DNA of 64,000 nucleotides from Pseudomonas capeferrum (GCF_013523055.1 NZ_JAAMQM010000019.1:1-64000), one strand, 5' to 3'. Positions 28,825 to 39,846 are shown, numbered from the stretch's first letter. A program made the numbers and translations. The notes: a model not told the origin generated them from the sequence alone.

Positions 28825-28852
28825 AAACTTTTACGCGCTCGTGCTTTCTTCC
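28825..28852 (+). promoter_or_regulatory. Promoter-like motif shared with the 40.4-kb gene
   Basis: AAACTT, 16 bp, then TCTTCC. The same arrangement, with GCTTTCTTCC identical and the spacer partly conserved, occurs at 40425-40452. It is upstream of the 76-aa hydrophilic protein and resembles the spacing of ECF/AlgU-type promoters (GAACTT-N16-TCTGA), though not an exact match. Confidence 0.45.
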
Positions 28853-28950
28853 GTTTAACGCTTGGCGGCTTTGTCCGGGAAGGACAGGCGCGTCGAAGGT
28901 CGTTCATGCGAACCGTCGCAGGTTCGCGAATTCATCTCGAGGAGAACACC

Positions 28951-29181
28951 ATGAAACACGATGATCATGCCTACGGCGACAAGACTCCACATCCGGTCAG
29001 CTCCGAGCAGGCCCAACGCGGACAGGGTCATCGCCCGCCAGACGAAGTCCTGGAGAATCCGGATCCTGCTACCGAGACCGTGGACAAGGTGATCACCCCC
29101 ACCTCGATCAAGGAGGAAGAGGCCATGGTGAGCGAGATCGAGCGCCTGAACCGCGAGAACGAGCGCAAGATCGATCGGTGA
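28951..29181 (+). CDS. Small hydrophilic, probably disordered protein
   Basis: A 76-aa protein (MKHDDHAYGDKTPHPVSSEQ...) with ribosome site CGAGGAGA 8 bp upstream. It is charged throughout, with no hydrophobic core, and ends in a Glu/Arg/Asn helix-like segment (EEEAMVSEIERLNRENERKIDR). Function unknown; its composition recalls bacterial stress hydrophilins. Confidence 0.75.
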   Translation: MKHDDHAYGDKTPHPVSSEQAQRGQGHRPPDEVLENPDPATETVDKVITPTSIKEEEAMVSEIERLNRENERKIDR

Positions 29182-29242
29182 TCGCAGCCCTGATGCTCAT
29201 TTGAATCTGTAGCACCTCTCCCTCAGGCGTCGCCCAGGCGCC

Positions 29243-29258
29243 TGACACACCTGTGTCA
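29243..29258. promoter_or_regulatory. Palindromic site, candidate enhancer for the sigma-54 promoter
   Basis: TGACACA-CC-TGTGTCA, 7-bp perfect arms, about 110 bp upstream of the sigma-54 promoter at 29367. That is the usual distance for an NtrC-family activator site. The protein that binds is not in the window. Confidence 0.5.
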
Positions 29259-29366
29259 TTGTTGCGTCAGCTGCGCCATGCATGCTTCAGCTGTGCGGTC
29301 CCGCGACACCCTCGCATTCGCTCTTCGAGCCCTCTGAATCAACACTTTGCGGCCACGCGCCAGCCT

Positions 29367-29382
29367 TGGCACAGGCATTGCT
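29367..29382 (+). promoter_or_regulatory. Sigma-54 (RpoN) -24/-12 promoter
   Basis: TGGCACAGGCATTGCT fits the consensus TGGCAC-N5-TTGCT, with GG and GC exactly 10 bp apart. Transcription would start near 29393, 47 bp before the PQQ dehydrogenase ATG. It implies control by RpoN plus an enhancer-binding protein. Confidence 0.85.
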
Positions 29383-29439
29383 CCTGTGCTTGTGCCACGG
29401 CATCAGCTCGCGGCCACTAATAAGAACGGAGATCCCTTG

Positions 29440-31659
29440 ATGAATCGAACTGGCCTGCATTGCCGGGGCGTGCCGACGCCGCCATCTGCCCTGATGAGAA
29501 CCACGCGCATGGCAGCGCTGGCCTTGGGCATCATCTGCCTGGCGCCAGCCTTCGCCGCACAGGTGGATGGCAAGCGCATCATTGCCGCCGATGAAGAACC
29601 GGGAAACTGGATGAGTCATGGGCGCACCTACGATGAGCAGCGCTTCAGTCCTCTGACCAAGATCAACGACGCCAACGTCAATCAGCTCGGTCTGGCCTGG
29701 AGCTACAAGCTCGACCTCGACCGGGGCGTGGAGGCCACGCCCATCGTGGTGGACGGCGTGATGTACACCACAGGGCCGTTCTCGGTGGTCTACGCGCTGG
29801 ATGCTCGCAACGGCAAGCTGCTGTGGAAATACGATCCGCAATCGGATCGCCAGCGCGCCGGCGAAGCCTGCTGCGACGCGGTCAACCGGGGCGTGGCGGT
29901 GTGGCAGGACAAGGTGTACGTGGGTGTGCTCGACGGACGCCTCGAGGCCATCGATGCCAAGACCGGCAAGCGCGCATGGTCGGTGGACACTCGCAGCGAC
30001 AAGGCGCGCAGCTACACCATTACCGGCGCGCCGCGGGTGGTCAACGGCAAGGTCATCATCGGCAACGGCGGCGCCGAGTTCGGCGTGCGGGGATATGTCA
30101 CCGCCTATGACGCAGAGACCGGCAAGCAGGCCTGGCGTTTCTTCACCGTGCCGGGCGATCCGAAGCTGCCGCCGGAAGACAAGGCGATGGAGATCGCCAG
30201 CAAGACCTGGTTCGGTGACACGTTCGTCGAGCAGGGCGGAGGTGGCACGGCCTGGGACTCGTTCGCCTACGACCCGGAGCTCAACCTGCTGTACATCGGC
30301 GTGGGCAACGGCTCGACCTGGGACCCGAAATGGCGTAGCCAGGCCAAGGGCGACAACCTGTTCCTGTCGTCCATCGTCGCGATCAACGCCGACACCGGCG
30401 AATACGCCTGGCACTACCAGACCACGCCTGGCGATGCCTGGGACTTCACGGCCACGCAACACATGATCCTGGCCGAGCTGCCGATCGACGGCAAGCAGCG
30501 CAAGGTGTTGATGCAGGCGCCGAAGAATGGCTTCTTCTACGTCCTCGATCGGGCCACTGGCGAGTTGCTCTCGGCGAAGAACATCGTGCCGGTGAACTGG
30601 GCCAAGGGCATCGACATGAAGACCGGTCGGCCAATCGTCGACGACGAAGCCGCGGCCTACTGGAAAGACGGCAAGCGCAAGCTGGTCACGCCGGCGTTCT
30701 GGGGTGCCCACGACTGGCACCCGATGTCCTATAACCCGAAGACCGGCCTGGTCTACATTCCCGCGCACATCATGTCGGCGTACTACGAGCACGTGCCTAC
30801 CGCACCGGCGCGCAACCCGTTCAAGAGCGTGTACCAGCTCGGCCTCAAGACCGGCATGATGCCCGAGGGGCCCGATGGCCTGCTGGAAATGGCCAAGACC
30901 TGGTCGGGCAAGCTGATCGCCTGGGACCCGGTCAAGCAAGCGCCGGCCTGGGAAGTGCCATACATCACCATCTTCAACGGCGGCACCTTGAGCACCGCGG
31001 GCAACCTGGTGTTCGAGGGCAGCGCCGATGGTCGGGTCATCGCCTATGCCGCCGACAGCGGCAAGAAGCTTTGGGAGTCTCCCGCGGCAAGCGGCGTGAT
31101 GGCGGCGCCGGAGACTTATTCGGTCGATGGCGAGCAGTACGTGACCTTCATGGCCGGTTGGGGGGGCGCCTTCTCGACCTTTGCCGGGGCATTGTCCCTG
31201 CGCGCCGGCGTGCAGCCGTTTTCCCAGGTGCTGACCTACAAGCTGGGCGGTACCGCGGCGCTACGCGAGCCGGCACCACCGACCGACGCACCCGAGCCAC
31301 CGGCCTTGACCGCCGATGAGCAGACCGTGGCCGCAGGCGGTGCGCTGTATGACGGCAACTGCTCGCAATGCCACGGTATCCATGCGGTGAGCGGCGGGGT
31401 CCTGCCCGATCTGCGCAAGCTGACGGCGGACAAGCACCAGATGTTCCTCGGCATTCTCTATGGCGGTCGTGTTCCCGACGGCATGCCGTCGTTCGCCGAT
31501 GCGCTCAAGCCGGAGCAGGTCGAGCAGGTCCACCAGTACCTGATCAAGCGTGCTCATGACCTCAAGCGCGAAGGCGATGCCTGGCAGCAGTTCAGTGCCC
31601 GCCCGGTCGCTACCGGTGCCGATCGACCGCTGGCCGACAACCAAACCCATCAGGAGTGA
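29440..31659 (+). CDS. PQQ-dependent quinohaemoprotein alcohol dehydrogenase (type II, Ca-type)
   Basis: Periplasmic enzyme that oxidises alcohols to aldehydes and passes electrons through its own haem c. The 739 aa have a signal peptide (ALALGIICLAPAFAA after a basic N-terminus) and an eight-bladed PQQ domain with the adjacent disulphide Cys144-Cys145 and the catalytic Asp335 in AWDFT. The C-terminal cytochrome c domain has CSQCH (Cys641, Cys644, His645). The residue two after the catalytic Asp is Thr337, not Asp as in lanthanide-dependent enzymes, so Ca is the expected metal. ATG 29440 has GGAG upstream. aldA follows 7 bp downstream, and a sigma-54 promoter precedes it. Substrate not predictable. 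Confidence 0.93.
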   Translation: MNRTGLHCRGVPTPPSALMRTTRMAALALGIICLAPAFAAQVDGKRIIAADEEPGNWMSHGRTYDEQRFSPLTKINDANVNQLGLAWSYKLDLDRGVEATPIVVDGVMYTTGPFSVVYALDARNGKLLWKYDPQSDRQRAGEACCDAVNRGVAVWQDKVYVGVLDGRLEAIDAKTGKRAWSVDTRSDKARSYTITGAPRVVNGKVIIGNGGAEFGVRGYVTAYDAETGKQAWRFFTVPGDPKLPPEDKAMEIASKTWFGDTFVEQGGGGTAWDSFAYDPELNLLYIGVGNGSTWDPKWRSQAKGDNLFLSSIVAINADTGEYAWHYQTTPGDAWDFTATQHMILAELPIDGKQRKVLMQAPKNGFFYVLDRATGELLSAKNIVPVNWAKGIDMKTGRPIVDDEAAAYWKDGKRKLVTPAFWGAHDWHPMSYNPKTGLVYIPAHIMSAYYEHVPTAPARNPFKSVYQLGLKTGMMPEGPDGLLEMAKTWSGKLIAWDPVKQAPAWEVPYITIFNGGTLSTAGNLVFEGSADGRVIAYAADSGKKLWESPAASGVMAAPETYSVDGEQYVTFMAGWGGAFSTFAGALSLRAGVQPFSQVLTYKLGGTAALREPAPPTDAPEPPALTADEQTVAAGGALYDGNCSQCHGIHAVSGGVLPDLRKLTADKHQMFLGILYGGRVPDGMPSFADALKPEQVEQVHQYLIKRAHDLKREGDAWQQFSARPVATGADRPLADNQTHQE

Positions 31660-31666
31660 TACAGCC

Positions 31667-33100
31667 ATGCATGAAGCGATCTACCAGAACTATATCGATA
31701 ACGCCTTCGTCGGCAGCGAACAGTTGATCGAGGTCTACAACCCGGCGAACGCCCAGTTGCTGGGGCGCATACCGGAGGCGTCCGGCGCCCAGGTCGAGCA
31801 GGCCATTGCCGCGGCGCGCAAGGCCCAGAAAGGCTGGGCGGCCAAGCCCGCCATCGAGCGCGCGGGCTACCTGCGCCAGATCGCCAACAAGGTGCGGGCC
31901 AACGCCGAGCGCCTGGCGCGGGTCATCACGCTTGAACAAGGCAAGGTCCCGGGGCTGGCCATGGTCGAGGTCAACTTCACCGCCGATTACCTGGACTACA
32001 TGGCCGAGTGGGCGCGTCGCCTGGAAGGCGAAGTGCTCACCAGCGACCGCGTCAACGAACATATCTTCCTGCAGCGCAAGCCATTGGGCGTGGTCGCCGG
32101 GATCCTGCCGTGGAATTTCCCGTTCTTCCTGATCGCCCGCAAGATGGCGCCCGCCTTGCTGACAGGCAACACCATCGTGCTCAAACCGAGCGAAGAAACG
32201 CCGATCAACTGCTTCGAGTTCGCCAGGCTGGTGGCCGAAACCGATCTGCCCACCGGCGTGTTCAACGTGGTCAGCGGCAAGGGCGCGACGGTGGGCCACG
32301 GCCTTACCAGCCACGCCGGGGTGGACCTGGTGAGCTTTACCGGTAGCGTGGCGACCGGCGCGCGGATCATGGCGGCGGCGGCGCCGAACATCACCAAGCT
32401 GAACCTGGAGCTGGGTGGCAAGGCGCCGGCGATCGTTCTCGCCGATGCCGACCTGGATCTGGCGGTCAAGGCCATTGCGGCCTCGCGGGTCATCAACACC
32501 GGGCAGGTGTGCAATTGCGCCGAGCGTGTGTACGTGGAGCGTCGGGTCGCCGATGCGTTCATCGACAAGATCGCCCAGACCATGGCCGCGACGCGCTATG
32601 GGGATCCGATGAAGCAGGATGACTTGGACATGGGGCCATTGGTCAACCAGGCAAGCCTGGACAAGGTGGCGCAGATGGTGCGCACGGCGGTCGGGCAGGG
32701 CGGGCAGGTGATTACCGGTGGCAACGTGGCGGATCTGGGCGCGGGGTTCCATTACCAACCGACGGTGTTGGCCGGTTGCAGCGCGGACATGGAGATCATG
32801 CGCAAGGAAATCTTCGGGCCGGTGCTGCCGATCCAGGTGGTCGAGGATCTTGACCAGGCGATTGCGTTGGCCAATGACAGCGAGTACGGGCTGACCTCAT
32901 CGATCTATACCCGCGACCTGAACGCGGCCTTGAAGGCCTGCCGCGAGATCGACTTTGGCGAGACCTACATCAACCGCGAGAACTTCGAGGCGATGCAGGG
33001 GTATCACGCAGGGACGCGCAAGTCCGGGATCGGTGGGGCGGATGGCAAGCATGGGCTGTATGAGTACACGCATACGCATGTGGTGTACATCCAAGGATAG
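31667..33100 (+). CDS. aldA: NAD-dependent aldehyde dehydrogenase AldA-like
   Basis: Cytoplasmic aldehyde dehydrogenase of 477 aa, close to E. coli AldA (lactaldehyde/glycolaldehyde dehydrogenase) throughout: FTADYLDYMAEWARR, GILPWNFPFFLIARKMAPALL, catalytic Glu in LELGGKAPAI, catalytic Cys in NTGQVCNCAERVY, and the terminal FGETYINRENFEAMQG / SGIGGADGKHGLYEY. ATG 31667 has AGGAG upstream. With the PQQ dehydrogenase it forms an alcohol to aldehyde to acid pathway. Confidence 0.93.
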   Translation: MHEAIYQNYIDNAFVGSEQLIEVYNPANAQLLGRIPEASGAQVEQAIAAARKAQKGWAAKPAIERAGYLRQIANKVRANAERLARVITLEQGKVPGLAMVEVNFTADYLDYMAEWARRLEGEVLTSDRVNEHIFLQRKPLGVVAGILPWNFPFFLIARKMAPALLTGNTIVLKPSEETPINCFEFARLVAETDLPTGVFNVVSGKGATVGHGLTSHAGVDLVSFTGSVATGARIMAAAAPNITKLNLELGGKAPAIVLADADLDLAVKAIAASRVINTGQVCNCAERVYVERRVADAFIDKIAQTMAATRYGDPMKQDDLDMGPLVNQASLDKVAQMVRTAVGQGGQVITGGNVADLGAGFHYQPTVLAGCSADMEIMRKEIFGPVLPIQVVEDLDQAIALANDSEYGLTSSIYTRDLNAALKACREIDFGETYINRENFEAMQGYHAGTRKSGIGGADGKHGLYEYTHTHVVYIQG

Positions 33101-33194
33101 GTATCGGAGGCTTGATAGGGCAGCGGGCGTTCTGTATAGGCCGCCTGGATGCCTGTTGTTACCTCTGCTATTCGTTGACTGGTTCCTTGCGTTT

Positions 33195-33386
33195 CCAGGC
33201 GAGTCCTTCGGACTCGGTCGCGGGGCAAGCCCGCTCACCACCGGTTTTGTACAGGTCCCAAAAACGGCACCGGATTCAAAATGCGCACCAGACTCTTGCG
33301 CAGATTCGATACTGCATTTTCAAGGCCTGCACAAAACCGGTGGCGAGCGGGCTTGCCCCGCGACCGAGTCCGAAGGACTCGCCTGG
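33195..33386. repeat. Long inverted repeat with REP core
   Basis: 56-bp arms at 33195-33250 and 33331-33386 around an 80-bp spacer. Each arm holds the REP core GCGGGGCAAGCCCGCTC and a secondary palindrome GAGTCCTTCGGACTC. It fills most of the 470-bp gap between aldA and the molybdenum enzyme operon. The terminal repeats of the 20-kb and 37-kb elements are not present here. Confidence 0.85.
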
Positions 33387-33573
33387 CAATGAAGATTGAA
33401 AATCACCTCGATAGCAGTGGAACCCTCTATCCACCATCCCAAAGCCCCTTAGCCTGGCCTTTGCCAAATCCGCACACTGCGTACTCCTCATCCAATCTGA
33501 ACGCTCGCAAGCCCCCTCCGGTCGTACCTTGAAGATGCAGACAACTGCGCGCCAATACCACCGTGAGGCTTTT

Positions 33574-34094
33574 ATGAGCGAGATCTATCAGGATGAAGCA
33601 TGTCAGGCAGTCACCCTGACGCTGAATGGCACGCCAAGGCAGCTCAAGGTACAACCTTGGGTCACGCTGCTCGACCTGTTGCGCGACCAGTTGGACCTGG
33701 TCGGCACCAAGAAAGGTTGCGACCACGGCCAGTGCGGCGCCTGCACGGTGTTGCGCAACGGCAAGCGGGTCAATGCATGCCTGACGCTGGCGATCATGTG
33801 CGACGGCGACGATCTGACCACCATCGAGGGCCTGGCCGACGGCGATCGACTGCATCCGATGCAGCAGGCATTCATCACCCATGACGCCTTCCAGTGCGGC
33901 TACTGCACCCCTGGGCAGATCTGCTCGGCCGTGGGAATGGTACAAGAGGGCCGGGCCTGCACACGCGAGGAAATCAAGGAAGGCATGAGCGGCAACCTCT
34001 GCCGCTGCGGCGCCTACGGCAATATCATCGCTGCCGTCGAAGAGGCCATCCCGCTCATGCAGACTGCGCAGACCGACGCGGGAGGGCCGCGCTG

Positions 34095-34095
<1 letters not shown>
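33574..34095 (+). CDS. Molybdenum aldehyde oxidoreductase, [2Fe-2S] subunit (PaoA/YagT-like)
   Basis: Small electron-transfer subunit, 173 aa, of a three-part xanthine-oxidase-family enzyme. It binds two [2Fe-2S] clusters: the plant-ferredoxin type through GCDHGQCGAC and NAC (Cys49, 54, 57, 69), and the second through CGYC and CRC (Cys108, 111, 143, 145). E. coli PaoA has a Tat signal; this one starts at MSEIYQDEACQAVTL and has none, so the complex should be cytoplasmic. Its stop overlaps the next start (TGATG). Confidence 0.92.
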
Positions 34096-35080
<985 letters not shown>

Positions 35081-35081
<1 letters not shown>

Positions 35082-37285
35082 TGAATGCATTCGAAAAAGC
35101 CTCCGGCAAGCCCATGGACCGCGTCGACGGCGCCGCCAAGGTCACCGGCCAGGCCCGTTACGCGGGCGAATATCCCCAAGAAGGCCTGCTGTACGGCAGC
35201 GTGGTGTCGAGCACCATTGCCCGTGGGCGCGTGCGCGCCATCGACTGCGAGGCCGCCCTGCAGGTGCCTGGCGTTGTCCTTGTGCTGAGCCATCTCAATC
35301 GTCCACATCTGGCCAGCTATGACGACAGCTACAGCGATGACGACGCGGCCGAAGGCTCGCCGTTCCGTCCGCTGTACAACGATCGCGTCCTCTACAGCGG
35401 CCAGCCGTTGGCGCTCGTGGTGGCCGACAGCCTGGAGCTGGCGCGCCACGCGGGCTCGCTGGTGCGCATCGAGTATGAAGAGGAGGAGCATCGGACCGAC
35501 CTGTTCGCAGCCCTGGAGGAAGCTCACGATGCGCCCGCCGAGCTGCCCAAGCCACGGGGTGATTTCCAGGCAGCTTTCAGCACTGCCGCGGCCAAGGTAG
35601 AGGTGTCCTACAGCTCGCCCGTGGAGCATCACAACCCGATGGAGCCGCATGCCTCGACCGTGATCTACAAGGCCGATGGCAGCCTGGAAATCCATGACAA
35701 GACTCAAGGCACGCAGAACTGCCAGGAGTACCTGCACAATGTCTTCGACCTGCCCAAGGAAAAGATCCGCATCCGCGCCGCGTTCGTCGGCGGGGCCTTC
35801 GGCTCCGGGTTGCGGCCGCAGTACCAGCTGCCGCTCGCCGTCATGGCGGCGCTCAAGCTCAAGCGCTCGGTCCGCGTGACGTTGACCCGGCAGCAGATGT
35901 TCACCTTCGGCTATCGCCCGCGAACCTTGCAGCACCTGAAAATGGGCGTCGATGACCAGGGCCGTTTGCAGGCCATCAGTCACGAAGCCATCGGCCAGAC
36001 CTCGCGTTTCGAGGACTTCACCGAGCACGTGGTCGAGTGGAGCGGCATGCTCTACCAGTGCGACAATGTCGCCCTGGCCTATCGCCTGGTGCCGCTGGAC
36101 GTCTACACCCCGCTGGACATGCGTGCCCCTGGCGCCGCGCTGGGCCTGATCGGCCTGGAGTGCGCCATGGATGAGCTCGCCCAGGCCGCCAGGTTGGATC
36201 CGCTGGAGCTGCGTCGACTCAATTTCGCCAGCGAGAATGGCAACGAAGGCAAGCCCTACTCGAGCAAGGCCTTGATGGAATGCTATGACCAGGGCAGCGA
36301 GCGTTTCGGCTGGAGCCAGCGCAACCCGGTCCCGCGCAGCATGCATCGTGGTCGACAGCAGATCGGTTGGGGCATGGCGGGGGGCGTGTGGGAAGCCATG
36401 CAGATGAAGGCCAGCGCCAAGGCTGTGCTGGACGTGCATGGCCACTTGACGGTCAGCAGCGCCACCACCGACATCGGTACCGGTACCTACACCGTGATGA
36501 CCCAGATCGCCGCGGATGCGGCCTGCATGGCGCCCAGCGAGGTGACCTTCCAACTGGGCGACTCCTCGTTGCCGACAGCGCCCCTGCAAGGTGGCTCGTT
36601 CACCGTGTCCTCGGTCGGCTCGGCGGTGCGCCAGGCCTGTCTGGTGCTGCGGGGCAAGCTGCTGCTGGCCGCGCGCGAGCAGTTTCCGGAGTTGGCGGGC
36701 GAGCAACTAGATAGCGCATCGATCGGCGAGGGTTTCCTGCACCTGGGCGAGCGGCGCTTCCCCCTTGCGCAGATCCTCGCTGGCCAGCCCGATGGCGCCT
36801 TGCAAGCCCAGGTCGATACCGAACCCGGTTCACAGCGCAGCGGCTATTCGACCGCTACCCACTCGGCGGTCTTCGTCGAGGTGCTGGTGGACGAGGACCT
36901 GGGTACTATCAAGGTCAGCCGGGTAGTCAGTGCCGTGGCGGCCGGCAAAGTCATCAATCCCAAGACCGCCCGAAGCCAGATCCTTGGCGGGGTGGTTTGG
37001 GGCCTTAGCATGGCCTTGCACGAAGACAGCCTGCTGGATCATCCGCTAGGCCGCTTCATGAATCACAACCTGTCCGAATACCACATCCCGGTGAATGCCG
37101 ACATCAACGACATCGAGGTGATCTTCGTCGAAGAACCGGACGATATCGTCAATGAACTGGGGTCCAAGGGTGTCGGCGAGATCGGTATTGTCGGCGTCGC
37201 TGCCGCGGTGGCCAATGCCGTGCATCACGCCACCGGCAAGCGGATCAGGGATTTCCCGCTGACGGTGGACAAGGTGCTGGAGTGA
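35081..37285 (+). CDS. Molybdenum aldehyde oxidoreductase, molybdopterin subunit (PaoC/YagR-like)
   Basis: Catalytic subunit, 734 aa, of the xanthine oxidase family; binds the molybdenum cofactor (PaoC uses the cytosine dinucleotide form) and oxidises aldehydes to acids with water. Recognisable parts: GAAKVTGQARYAGEYP, SSPVEHHNPMEPHASTV, VGGAFGSGLRPQ, DMRAPGAALGL and the catalytic Glu700 in GSKGVGEIGIVG near the C-terminus. In E. coli the PaoABC enzyme detoxifies aromatic aldehydes and needs the chaperone PaoD; no paoD-like gene is adjacent here, so it must be elsewhere. Confidence 0.93.
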
Positions 37286-37316
37286 TCAGGGCGTAGGCGG
37301 ATTTGGGTCAGGGCCG

Positions 37317-37348
37317 GACGGGGCAGCATTGCTAGGCGCGGCCCCGTC
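37317..37348 (+). terminator. Possible terminator after the molybdenum enzyme operon
   Basis: GACGGGGC and GCCCCGTC separated by 16 nt, 31 bp after the stop codon. No T run. Confidence 0.4.
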
Positions 37349-37405
37349 ATGGCTCGTCAAGGACGGTGCAGGGTCAAGATCTGGAGCAGAAAGCCAGGCT
37401 TGGGC

Positions 37406-37690
37406 CTAATGCCAGTCAGTCAAGGGAAGTCGTCGATTCAAATGCTGACGCTCAGCCTTTAGCTCCTGGGATCTTCAGTGAGACTGCCGGCCTATCGCGT
37501 AGCTCCTGGGTTCTTCAGTGAGACTGCCGGCCTATCGCGGGACAAGCCCGCTCGCCACTGGTGCGCGGTTCACGGTGGCGAGCGGGCTTGTCCCGCGATA
37601 GGGCCAGTAGTCTCACTGAAGATTTCGGTAATTGAACAAGAGCACCGGCCAATGAAATCTGATGACTTCTCCTTGACTGACAGGGATTAG
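37406..37690. mobile_element. MITE-like element with REP core
   Basis: A 285-bp element. The left end is CTAATGCCAGTCAGTCAAGG and the right end, read on the other strand, CTAATCCCTGTCAGTCAAGG: the same terminal family as the 20041 element. Inside, a 42-bp unit (TAGCTCCTGGG...CCTATCGCG) is duplicated at about 37461-37541 before the REP palindrome. The flanking 9-mers (GGCTTGGGC and GCCTAGGCC) match at only 6 positions, so a target duplication is at best degenerate. Much of its interior recurs, inverted, at 46521-46806. Confidence 0.75.
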
Positions 37691-37713
37691 GCCTAGGCCC
37701 ATTCCGGTCACTG

Positions 37714-39834
37714 CTAGAACTGGTATTCGAGCCCTGCCCCGGCATACCAGGCGCGTCCGGGGGCTGCCTCGTAGTAGCGCCCGTTGCTGTCACCGACGAT
37801 CACCGAGCCGACGTACTGGCGGTCCAGCAGGTTGTCCAGGCGCACCAATTGGTGGAAGGTCCAGGGTCCCAGGTGCTGCTCGAAACGTGTCCGCCAGTTG
37901 AAGACGGTATAGCTGGGGGCGGCCTTGGAAGCATTGCTGTCTTCGACCTGGACATCGCTGCGATATTGCGCTTCGAGCCCCATGGCGATGCCTTCGACCG
38001 GTTTCCAGGTCAGCTCGCCGAACAGGCTGTTGCGCGGTACGCCCGGCAGGCGGTTGCCCTTGTCGATCGGCGTGGTGCCTTGCTCGAAGGCTTCGTCGTA
38101 GGTCGCATCGAGGAAGGTGTAGGCCAGTGTCGCCTGCCAGTGGTCGTTCAATTCGCTCTGCACGCCGAGCTCGAAGCCGCGGCGCAACGTCTTGCCCGCG
38201 TTGCGGTAGCTGGTGCGACCGTCGGTGGCACTGGCAACGACGATTTCATCCTCGGTACGAATCTCGAACACTGCGGCGTTGACTCGCGTCCTTTCGTTCA
38301 GCCGCGCCTTGAGCCCGAATTCGTACTGGGTACTGGTAGACGGCTCGAGGCCGAAGTTGAAGCTTTCCACCAGGCCTGGCGCATAGGCCATCTCGGCCTG
38401 GGTCGGTGTCTCGAATGCCTTGCCGGCGCTGACATAGGCATGCAGCTCAGGCGTGAAGGCGTACATCACCGAGAGTGAGGGGATATTGCGCTGGTACTTC
38501 TTCGATCCGCTCGCGTCGCCATTGGCGAGGTAGTGGTCGTCGACGTCCATGTCCATGGTGCTGTGGCGCATCCCCGCGTCGACTGTCCAGCGTCCGAGTT
38601 CCCAGTGCGCCTGGACGTACGGATCGAGACTGGTCGCCGTATCCTGCTCGTCGCGGCGCAGTTCGCCCTTGACCCCAAGCGTGTCGCCGCTGAAGTTCTG
38701 GAAACCTCGGCGGTCGTCACGGCTGCGGTCGTAGTCGGCGCCGACGGTGATGGTGAGATCGCCCGGGACGCCTTGTATCGGCTGGATCCAGCGCAGCGTG
38801 CCGCCATGGAATTCGCGGTCGAAGTCCACGACACCGCCGCCACGCTGACTATTGGAGGCTACGGTCCTGGGGATCGACAGGTACTGGATCACGCTCCGGC
38901 GGCCGGCATAGAGGTTGAATTGCAAGGTGGCGTCGCCAATATAGCGTTCGTAGTTCAAGCCCAGCTGTTGGTGATCGATACTCTTGCGTGTGTTGTAGGT
39001 TTCGGCGACAGGGGATACGGAACGCGGGTCATGCTTGTAGGCCTCCCATGTCTGCCCCAGCGGGTCCTCGGTGCCATTCTGCTCCAGGCTGCTGTAGATC
39101 AGCGCCAGGCGGCTGTCCTGATCCGGTGTGAAGGTCAGCTTGCCAAAGGTCTGGTCGCGCCGCGCCGCGCTGTGGTCGCGGTAACCGTCGGTGTCCATGC
39201 GCGAGGCATCGAGCAGAAAGCCGACTTTGTCGTTGCCGCCTTCGCTGTAGAGGTGATTCTTGTTGAAGCCGTCGCTGCCGAAGGTCGTTTCGGCGCCCAC
39301 GCGCGGCGCGCCCTGGCCGTCGCGGGAAAACATCTGGATGACCCCGCCGGCATTGCTGCCGTAGATCGCCGACGTGGGCCCGCGCAGGACTTCGATGCGA
39401 TCCGCCACATCCAGGTTGAGCGAGGCCGCCTGGCCCTGGCCGTCCGGAGTGCTGGCGGGGATACCGTCACTGATCAGCTTCAGGCCGCGAATGCCGAAGG
39501 CCGAGCGCGCGCCATAGCCGCGCGAGGATATCTGTAGGTCCTGCGCATAGTTCTGGCGATTCTGCACGACCAGGCCGGGTACACGGCCGAGGACCTCGGA
39601 GAGGTTGACGCCCAGTTGCCCGTCGTTGATCTGCTCGGCGCTGACCGTGTCGACCGAGAAGGGCAGGTCGAAGCTGGCGGAGGGCACATAGCTGCCCGTG
39701 ATGACCACCGGTTCCAGCACGCTGGTCGTGGCCACGGGCGCCTGGGCCTGGGCCAGCGCGCAGATGCCCAGACCCGAGACCAGGAGAGGCAGCTGCAGGC
39801 GGTAGCGCAGAGTAAAGGGAGGAGGGTGGATCAT
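37714..39834 (-). CDS. pqqU: TonB-dependent outer membrane receptor, YncD/PqqU type
   Basis: A 706-aa outer-membrane receptor with signal peptide (LLVSGLGICALAQAQA), N-terminal plug and 22-strand barrel ending in Phe (GLEYQF). Several stretches match E. coli YncD, recently shown to import PQQ and renamed PqqU: VPGLVVQNRQNYAQDLQIS, SDGIPASTPDGQGQ, the DEIVVASATDGRTSYRNAGK segment, and YVGSVIV followed by NGRYYE and PGR. A PQQ-dependent dehydrogenase lies 6 kb away, which supports PQQ as cargo. Specificity is inferred from resemblance, not shown. Confidence 0.85.
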   Translation of the reverse strand: MIHPPPFTLRYRLQLPLLVSGLGICALAQAQAPVATTSVLEPVVITGSYVPSASFDLPFSVDTVSAEQINDGQLGVNLSEVLGRVPGLVVQNRQNYAQDLQISSRGYGARSAFGIRGLKLISDGIPASTPDGQGQAASLNLDVADRIEVLRGPTSAIYGSNAGGVIQMFSRDGQGAPRVGAETTFGSDGFNKNHLYSEGGNDKVGFLLDASRMDTDGYRDHSAARRDQTFGKLTFTPDQDSRLALIYSSLEQNGTEDPLGQTWEAYKHDPRSVSPVAETYNTRKSIDHQQLGLNYERYIGDATLQFNLYAGRRSVIQYLSIPRTVASNSQRGGGVVDFDREFHGGTLRWIQPIQGVPGDLTITVGADYDRSRDDRRGFQNFSGDTLGVKGELRRDEQDTATSLDPYVQAHWELGRWTVDAGMRHSTMDMDVDDHYLANGDASGSKKYQRNIPSLSVMYAFTPELHAYVSAGKAFETPTQAEMAYAPGLVESFNFGLEPSTSTQYEFGLKARLNERTRVNAAVFEIRTEDEIVVASATDGRTSYRNAGKTLRRGFELGVQSELNDHWQATLAYTFLDATYDEAFEQGTTPIDKGNRLPGVPRNSLFGELTWKPVEGIAMGLEAQYRSDVQVEDSNASKAAPSYTVFNWRTRFEQHLGPWTFHQLVRLDNLLDRQYVGSVIVGDSNGRYYEAAPGRAWYAGAGLEYQF

Positions 39835-39846
39835 GGCGATTCCCGC

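Noticed and set aside
33195..33386. MITE with the CTAATG-type ends
   Set aside because: The inverted arms are long but lack the terminal motif, and I see no target duplication.
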